Source: Kocuria sp. (GTDB lineage Bacteria > Actinomycetota > Actinomycetes > Actinomycetales > Micrococcaceae). From it: a stretch of DNA of 39,861 nt. Every line of letters begins with the position of its first letter. The first letter of the stretch is position 1. Made by a program: the position numbers and the translations under genes. The stretch is taken from contig NZ_JAUNPE010000010.1 in NCBI RefSeq assembly GCF_030536815.1, forward strand, positions 1 to 39,861. The letters are read 5' to 3'. The notes under the pieces were generated by a model. It was not told the DNA's origin. It did not search any database and saw only the letters and a list, made by a program, of their open reading frames with translations. Shown here piece by piece: positions 35,760 to 39,861 of the stretch.

Positions 35760-35812
35760 GTCTCAGCATACGTGAGACCTACATCATACGTGTGGACTGA
35801 CCACACTGTGTA
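35760..35812 (-). promoter_or_regulatory. Candidate pyc promoter with two inverted repeats
   Basis: Minus strand: TACACA (35807-35812), 18-base spacer, TATGAT (35783-35788). GTGTGG (35790-35795) and CCACAC (35801-35806) form an inverted repeat in the spacer; GTCTCA (35760-35765) and TGAGAC (35773-35778) form another over the expected start point. CATACGTG also occurs twice, 18 bp apart (35767 and 35785). The layout fits a regulated promoter. Confidence 0.5.
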
Positions 35813-35873
35813 CCGGATTCTGTTCTTTCGTGACGAAATCGCTATCAGTCCAGCCATTAGCATGGACAGGGTT

Positions 35874-35894
35874 GTGTCCCGGTGGCCGGGACAC
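35874..35894. promoter_or_regulatory. Perfect inverted repeat before the ParA-type gene
   Basis: GTGTCCCGG (35874-35882) and CCGGGACAC (35886-35894) are perfect 9-base arms around TGG, 19 bases before the start codon. It may be an operator or a leader hairpin near the ribosome binding site. Confidence 0.55.
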
Positions 35895-35913
35895 TGAACG
35901 GGGAGAGGACACA

Positions 35914-36705
35914 GTGCAGATCGTCAGCATCAGCAGCCTCAAGGGCGGCGTGGGTAAATCATCGGTAACTCTCGGTCTGGCCTCGGCCGCCTTGGCTGCG
36001 GGCATCCCCACTCTCGTGATCGATCTCGACCCCCACGCCGATGCCTCCACCGCTCTCGGTGTCCGCGCTCACGGCTCCCGCGACATCGGTTCCATTCTGC
36101 GCAAACCGAAGAAAGGCGCCGTGTCCAAGATCACAGTTGCCGCGTCGTGGACCGCGCACCCCATCACTCCCGAATCCTCCCCCCGGCCCGTCCTGGACGT
36201 GGCACCGGGTTCCGCGGTGTCCTCGCATTTGGACCGTTCCGGCTTCAAGGTCAAGGATCTCAAGCGTCTGGAAACAGTGCTTCAGGGGGTTGACACGTAC
36301 GAGCTGGTACTCATTGACTGCCCGCCCAGCCTCACCGCACTGACCCGCATGGCGTGGGCGGCCTCCCACAAGGTGCTCTCCGTTGCCGAGCCCTCGCTCT
36401 TCTCCGTGGCCGGCACCAAGCGGACGATGACCGCGCTGGCCCAGTTCGAGGGTTCCAAACTCTGGGCCGTACCCGCCGCGGGTGTGATCGTGAACCGGGC
36501 TCGACAAGACTTCTCAGAACACGCGCACCGCATCAATGAACTTCATGAGTTGTTCGGTGACCTCGTGGTGCACCCGATTCTCCCGGATGCTCCCGTCATG
36601 CAACAGGTTCAAGGTGCTGCTTGGCCCGTGCACAGATGGCCCGGGGAACAAGCCGCGGTTCTGGCCGAGCGCTTCAGCACCATCCTCGCCGGGCTCCTGA
36701 GGTAG
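35914..36705 (+). CDS. Orphan ParA/MinD-type ATPase
   Basis: Deviant Walker A ATPase (263 aa) of the ParA/Soj family. Walker A KGGVGKSSV is at 10-18, with signature K10 and K15; DLDPHADASTALGV is the A' region; LVLIDCPPSLTAL is Walker B. The C-terminal half (AGTKRTMTALAQFE, VNRARQDFSEHAHRI) follows ParA relatives. No parB gene or parS-like repeats are seen beside it, so it is not the chromosome-segregation pair; a role in positioning another cargo is possible. GTG at 35914 follows GGGGAGAGGA; the frame is open upstream but without similarity. It is divergent from pyc and convergent to a merR gene. Confidence 0.85.
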   Translation: MQIVSISSLKGGVGKSSVTLGLASAALAAGIPTLVIDLDPHADASTALGVRAHGSRDIGSILRKPKKGAVSKITVAASWTAHPITPESSPRPVLDVAPGSAVSSHLDRSGFKVKDLKRLETVLQGVDTYELVLIDCPPSLTALTRMAWAASHKVLSVAEPSLFSVAGTKRTMTALAQFEGSKLWAVPAAGVIVNRARQDFSEHAHRINELHELFGDLVVHPILPDAPVMQQVQGAAWPVHRWPGEQAAVLAERFSTILAGLLR

Positions 36706-36769
36706 TCACCGCCTCATGACGGACTCGGAGGCCGTTTCGCTGGGGACGGCGTCGAGTTAGCGGGACGCG

Positions 36770-37384
36770 TCAGCCGGCGTTTTTCTTGCGACGGCGCGCC
36801 CGACGGGCGGAGAGCTCGTCCTCGGGAAAATCCTCGGCGGCGTCGGCGGTGGCCACCGCCGTGTGCTCCGCGGGCATGGACGCCAACGCGCCCTCTATTT
36901 CGCGCCAGACCCGGCCCACGGCAATGCCGAAGACCCCCTGTCCCCCCTGGACCAGGTCGATGACCTCGTGGGGTGACGTGCATTCGTACACGCTGGCGCC
37001 GTCGGACATCAACGTGAGCTGCGTGAGATCCTCGATCCCACGCAGCCGCAGGGCGCCCACGGCGGAACGAATCTGCTGCAGCGAGACACCCGTGTCCAAT
37101 AGTCGCTTCACGACCTTGAGAACCAGGATGTCGCGGAAGGAGTACAAGCGTTGCGAACCGGAGCCCTTGGCTCCGCGCACCGTGGGCTCGACCAGACTGG
37201 TGCGCGCCCAATAGTCGAGTTGACGGTAGGTGATGCCGGCAGCTTTGCAGGCCGTGGGTCCGCGGAACCCGACGGTCTCGTCGAAACTGACCAGATCCTC
37301 ATCGAACAGCATCCCCTGTGTGCCGCCCGCCAGAGAAGACTGGAGCGGATCTGCTACATCCAGCGGAAGGTCTCCGTGGCTCAC
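36770..37384 (-). CDS. MerR-family regulator (Rv1830-like)
   Basis: A 204-residue MerR-type transcription factor. The winged-helix part is GFRGPTACKAAGITYRQLDYW, given here by its ends GFRGPTAC and TYRQLDYW, followed by SLVEPTVRGAKGSGSQRLYSF (wing, beginning SLVEPTV) and ILVLKVVKRLLDTGVSLQQIR. The C-terminal half has no metal-binding cysteines, so a metal or drug sensor is unlikely. The GTG at 37384 with a perfect AGGAGG was chosen over ATG at 37417 without one. It is last in the gcvH-garA-ftsR-nuclease series, but has its own promoter and an inverted repeat upstream, suggesting autoregulation. The tail is basic (RRARRRKKNAG). Confidence 0.88.
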   Translation of the reverse strand: MSHGDLPLDVADPLQSSLAGGTQGMLFDEDLVSFDETVGFRGPTACKAAGITYRQLDYWARTSLVEPTVRGAKGSGSQRLYSFRDILVLKVVKRLLDTGVSLQQIRSAVGALRLRGIEDLTQLTLMSDGASVYECTSPHEVIDLVQGGQGVFGIAVGRVWREIEGALASMPAEHTAVATADAAEDFPEDELSARRARRRKKNAG

Positions 37385-37424
37385 ATATCCTCCTCGGGAT
37401 CGGCTGGGGTGGTTCATGGCTGAG

Positions 37425-37448
37425 TTACCGGAAGACAGTTCTCGGTAA
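37425..37448. promoter_or_regulatory. Inverted repeat before the Rv1830-like merR
   Basis: TTACCG (37425-37430) and CGGTAA (37443-37448) are perfect arms 12 bases apart, between the -10 and the start codon of the merR gene. Spacing and symmetry fit a dimeric regulator, perhaps the gene's own product. Confidence 0.45.
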
Positions 37449-37455
37449 TGATTAG

Positions 37456-37484
37456 ACGGTAGACCTCGGGGTGCGGCGGGTCAA
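37456..37484 (-). promoter_or_regulatory. Promoter of the Rv1830-like merR
   Basis: Minus-strand TTGACC (37479-37484), 17-base spacer, TACCGT (37456-37461) fit the housekeeping consensus. It lies in the 158-base gap after the DUF151 gene and gives this merR independent expression. Confidence 0.6.
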
Positions 37485-37542
37485 AGACATTTGTACGGGG
37501 TCGCAACGTGTCGCGACGTCAGCTCACCCGCCGAACTCCCTG

Positions 37543-38058
37543 TCAGGTCTGGAAATCGTCAGGGTCCACGTGATCCAGAAAGTCACGGAACTCACGCACC
37601 TGGACGTCGGCTTCCGCCTGGTCCGGGGCCGGCTGCTCGCGCAGCTCACCATCCGCGCTCAACACAAGACCGGAATCTTCCAGCACGGATTGGGCGCACA
37701 CGATCCGGGATTTGGTTCGCACGGCCACCGCGAGCGCATCCGAGGCCCTGGCATCCACCACGATTCCGTGGTCGAACTCAATGGCGGCGTGGAACACGGT
37801 GTCCTCCACCGTGTGGATGACCACCCGAGAGATGTTGTGGCCCAGTGCGTCCACCACGGAGATCAGCAAATCATGCGTGAGGGGGCGGGGCGGCTTGATG
37901 CCCTGCATGGCGAAGACGATCGAGGTCGCCTCGTTGGTGCCCACCCAGATCGGCAGATGTCGAGCGCCGTTGACTTCGCGCAGCACCACCACCGGCTGCC
38001 CGGTGGGTACGTCCATGCGGACTCCGGCCACTTCCATGGGTACGTCCGGGGAAGCCAC
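37543..38058 (-). CDS. DUF151 bifunctional nuclease family protein
   Basis: A 171-residue DUF151 (BFN-type) protein, Rv1829 position. Family features are MEVAGVRMDVPTGQPVVVL near the start, LPIWVGTNEATSIVFAMQG, RPLTHDLL, and VVDARASDALAVAVRT. Plant BFN relatives have RNase and DNase activity; the bacterial role is unknown. The start is GTG at 38058 directly after the ftsR-like stop codon, with CAGGAG six bases upstream, so translation is coupled to that regulator. The tail is acidic (DFLDHVDPDDFQT). Confidence 0.9.
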   Translation of the reverse strand: MASPDVPMEVAGVRMDVPTGQPVVVLREVNGARHLPIWVGTNEATSIVFAMQGIKPPRPLTHDLLISVVDALGHNISRVVIHTVEDTVFHAAIEFDHGIVVDARASDALAVAVRTKSRIVCAQSVLEDSGLVLSADGELREQPAPDQAEADVQVREFRDFLDHVDPDDFQT

Positions 38059-38823
38059 CTAGCGCTCCTGTTCGAAGGGACGGAGAGTGTCTTTGAGTTG
38101 GGAGTTCAGCAGGGCCGTGGTCATGGTCAGACACAGAGACGCGATTTCCCGGGCCCGCTGTGGGGCTTTCTCGCGGGACACAGGGTCTCGGCGGCTGATG
38201 AGCGGGGCAATGGTTCCCTCCACGAGTCCGATCATGCGCTCCGAAGCACCGCGCAGAGCCCGTAGGTGACGCGGTTCGATACCGTAGGCGCTCAGCCGCT
38301 TGGCCGTGGCCGCGACCGTGAGCGCGTAGTCGTCGAAGTACCCCGCGCGTTCCACGAGCCAGCCGTTGTTCATCAGATCCCGCAGCAGGGTGGTCTCGGC
38401 ACCGGTGCGGGCGGCCACCTCACGCAGGGTGTAACGCCGCCCGGATTGACGGACGGGATGGGCCATTGCCTGGTGCGGATCCTGCGGTTCTTGACCGGGC
38501 GCCGTCGACGTCGCTCGCTCACTCTCGCGCGGCTCTTGCGGTTCGGCCTCCGCTCCCGGGTCTTCCCCACGATCCAGACGGTCGCGAATGACCTTCAACG
38601 GAAGGTAACGCTCCTGTTGAAGGCGCAACACCGTGGCCAACCTGTCGATGTCTTCTTCCGAGTACTTGCGGTACCCCGAGGCTGTGCGATGCGGGCGCAC
38701 CAGCCCTTGGTCCTCCAAGAAACGGATCTTGGAGGCGGACAGGCCGGGGAACTCGGGCTGCAGTTGTCGTAGAAGCACCCCGATACCCACCAGCGAGGTC
38801 TGCGAGTGTCCGGATTCAGGCAT
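38059..38823 (-). CDS. ftsR: MerR-family regulator FtsR (Rv1828-like)
   Basis: A 254-residue MerR-type factor. The DNA-binding domain (about 11-85) shows VGIGVLLRQLQPEFPGLSAS, given here as starting VGIGVLL, then KIRFLEDQGLVRPHRTASGYRKYSEEDI, recognised by KIRFLEDQGLV and GYRKYSEEDI. An acidic, low-complexity linker (86-120) leads to a helical domain with YTLREVAARTGAETTLLRDL and RHLRALRGASERMIGLVEG. The Corynebacterium homologue FtsR activates ftsZ; the ftsZ gene lies 35 kb away in this window. It starts eight bases after garA without a clear ribosome binding site, so coupling is likely. Confidence 0.9.
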   Translation of the reverse strand: MPESGHSQTSLVGIGVLLRQLQPEFPGLSASKIRFLEDQGLVRPHRTASGYRKYSEEDIDRLATVLRLQQERYLPLKVIRDRLDRGEDPGAEAEPQEPRESERATSTAPGQEPQDPHQAMAHPVRQSGRRYTLREVAARTGAETTLLRDLMNNGWLVERAGYFDDYALTVAATAKRLSAYGIEPRHLRALRGASERMIGLVEGTIAPLISRRDPVSREKAPQRAREIASLCLTMTTALLNSQLKDTLRPFEQER

Positions 38824-38831
38824 GAGTAGTG

Positions 38832-39275
38832 TCAGGAGTCCTTTTGAACGGAATGGTAAAAGGTGAACCGGAACTTACCGATCTGGACTTCGTCCCCATT
38901 TTCCAAGTGCTTGGAGTCCACGCGGTCACCGTTGACGTAGGTGCCGTTGAGCGAGGACTGGTCCACCAGCTCGTAGGAGTTCGACCGACGAAGGAAGCCC
39001 GCGTGCCTTCGGGACACCGTGACGTCGTCCAGGAAAATGGAGCACGCGGGGTGACGGCCGGCAATGACTTCGTCACGGTCCAGCAGGAAACGTGAACCCG
39101 TGAGTCCGCCGTTGGTTTCCAGAAGCAACGCGGAACCAGGGGGTAATGCGGCGACCGCATTTTGCTCACTCTCGGACATCTTGTGCCGAGCGGCGGTGGA
39201 GAGAACATCCGCGACAATCTGAATGGATGTGGTTTCCGGCCCCGAGTTGGGTACGGAGCTGTCCTGCTTTGACAT
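38832..39275 (-). CDS. garA: FHA-domain protein GarA/OdhI
   Basis: A 147-residue cytoplasmic regulator. The N-terminal motif PETTSI (13-18) is the kinase target in GarA/OdhI (T15 or T16), and the FHA domain covers about 48-140: GRHPACSIFLDD (73-84), TVSRRHAGF (86-94) and SLNGTYVNGDRV (108-119) carry the phosphothreonine-binding residues. The unphosphorylated form inhibits 2-oxoglutarate dehydrogenase and affects glutamate dehydrogenase; phosphorylation by PknB/PknG-type kinases makes FHA bind its own N-terminus and lifts this. AGGAG lies upstream of the ATG. It lies between gcvH and ftsR, the usual actinobacterial order. Confidence 0.95.
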   Translation of the reverse strand: MSKQDSSVPNSGPETTSIQIVADVLSTAARHKMSESEQNAVAALPPGSALLLETNGGLTGSRFLLDRDEVIAGRHPACSIFLDDVTVSRRHAGFLRRSNSYELVDQSSLNGTYVNGDRVDSKHLENGDEVQIGKFRFTFYHSVQKDS

Positions 39276-39308
39276 AGGTATCTTTCTCCTGAGTGTGGAG
39301 TCTGCGGG

Positions 39309-39695
39309 TCAGTCCAGCTGCTGCTGATACTGGTCAGCGTCCAAGAGGTCCTTGGTCGCCTCCGGAGAATCGGCGCGGATTGTGAAGAGCCAGCCGTCCT
39401 CGTAGGGGGAGGCGTTCACAGCGCCGGGGTTGTCCTCGAGCTCGGGGTTGACCTCGGTGATTTCACCGGAAATCGGAACGAAGAGGTCACTGACGGACTT
39501 GGTGGATTCGATCTCGCCCACAACGGAGCCGGCGGAAACTTGATCCCCCACCTGAGGCAGGTCCACGAAGACCACTTCACCCAGTTCGTCTTGGGCGTGA
39601 TCCGTGATGCCCACCCGGTAGGTGTTGTCGTCCTGGAGGTCTTTGACCCATTCATGTTCTGAGGTGTACGCGAGTTCCGCGGGAATGTTACTCAT
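39309..39695 (-). CDS. gcvH: Glycine cleavage system H protein
   Basis: Lipoyl carrier (128 aa) of the glycine cleavage system. The lipoylated lysine is K66 in EIESTKSVSDL; EHEWVKDL, GEVVFVDLPQVGD, NPELEDNPGAVNASPYEDGW, recognised by NPELEDNPG and SPYEDGW, are family blocks. ATG at 39695 (MSNIPAELAYT) was chosen over an open extension of 34 codons that is not conserved. No other gcv gene (gcvT, gcvP) is in the window; in actinobacteria gcvH is often apart from them next to garA. TAAACT lies seven bases before the ATG, so the message may be leaderless. The garA start follows 33 bases after its stop. Confidence 0.95.
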   Translation of the reverse strand: MSNIPAELAYTSEHEWVKDLQDDNTYRVGITDHAQDELGEVVFVDLPQVGDQVSAGSVVGEIESTKSVSDLFVPISGEITEVNPELEDNPGAVNASPYEDGWLFTIRADSPEATKDLLDADQYQQQLD

Positions 39696-39702
39696 GTCGC
39701 TC

Positions 39703-39708
39703 AGTTTA
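39703..39708 (-). promoter_or_regulatory. -10 box of gcvH, leaderless start likely
   Basis: Minus-strand TAAACT lies seven bases before the gcvH ATG, so transcription would begin at or next to the start codon. No strong -35 and no strong ribosome binding site are seen, which fits leaderless translation, common in actinobacteria. Confidence 0.45.
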
Positions 39709-39861
39709 GGGCACAGAGGGTGTAACTTGTCCGCGTGCCTCGCACCCACTTGCGACAACGGCCGGAGATGACGCCCGCCCGGACCGCTCACTTTCATATT
39801 TCAGTTGGTCATGGGCTGAGCCCTCGTCGTCTCACGTGCGAAATCTGGTGAGGCGACGCAA
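39709..39861. other. Right-edge sequence without a recognisable gene
   Basis: Short frames on both strands end in stops, and none shows a familiar motif. It probably holds the upstream part of the gcvH promoter and perhaps the 3' end of a minus-strand gene beyond the edge. Confidence 0.3.

Noticed and set aside
35693-35863. 57-codon N-terminal extension of pyruvate carboxylase
   Set aside because: The extension overlaps promoter elements and the conserved protein starts at MFSKILVANRGE.
36706-36769. Terminator between the ParA-type gene and the merR gene
   Set aside because: Only a weak 5-base GCGTC/GACGC pairing is visible, too small to call.
1-39861. tRNA, rRNA, CRISPR, prophage or insertion sequence
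   Set aside because: No cloverleaf, rRNA-like stretch, regularly spaced repeat or transposase/integrase frame was recognised by reading; nearly all DNA is used by core genes.

Overview
The window comes from a high-GC Gram-positive bacterium (Actinomycetota). The evidence is a mycobacterial-type division and cell-wall (dcw) cluster, a mycothione reductase, a GarA/OdhI FHA protein, a PASTA kinase next to an Rv2175c-type protein, and a class II DAHP synthase. The MurE substrate motif is not the DAP type, and with the Micrococcaceae-like gene content this points to a lysine-peptidoglycan relative of Kocuria, Rothia or Arthrobacter. Genus is an inference. No rRNA, tRNA, CRISPR, IS element or prophage was recognised; the region reads as conserved core chromosome.

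Region 1 (1-18.5 kb, all minus strand) is the dcw cluster. Read in transcription order it is mraZ, rsmH, ftsL-like, ftsI, murE, murF, mraY, murD, ftsW, murG, murC, ftsQ, ftsZ, pgeF/ylmD, yggS and the first codons of sepF. From murE to ftsQ most genes overlap by 1-11 bases, implying translational coupling. Breaks with hairpins lie after mraZ, ftsL and ftsI, a long gap precedes ftsZ, and a terminator-like hairpin follows ftsZ. mraZ has a near-consensus promoter covered by three GTGGAG repeats spaced exactly 10 bp, the layout expected for MraZ autoregulation.

Region 2 (18.6-30.7 kb) keeps the neighbourhood seen around Rv2169c-Rv2187 in Mycobacterium tuberculosis. It holds a DUF3040 protein and dinB (minus), a polyprenyl diphosphate synthase (plus), an Rv2175c-type DNA-binding protein (minus), a LysM/transglycosylase protein overlapping a PknL-like PASTA kinase (plus), aroG and plsC (minus), then an esterase, a small acidic membrane protein and a FadD15-like acyl-CoA ligase (plus). 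The set joins wall sensing, isoprenoid precursors and lipid metabolism.

Region 3 (30.7-39.9 kb) has mycothione reductase and pyruvate carboxylase (minus), an orphan ParA-type ATPase (plus), and then the minus-strand set gcvH, garA/odhI, ftsR-like merR, a DUF151 nuclease and a second merR, matching Rv1826-Rv1830. Central carbon control (pyc, garA) thus sits beside a regulator, FtsR, whose known Corynebacterium target is ftsZ, which is also in this window.

No clearly new multi-gene system was found. The most informative signals are regulatory: the MraZ operator/promoter, several perfect inverted repeats at promoters, a LexA-like half-conserved site before dinB, and the non-DAP MurE motif.
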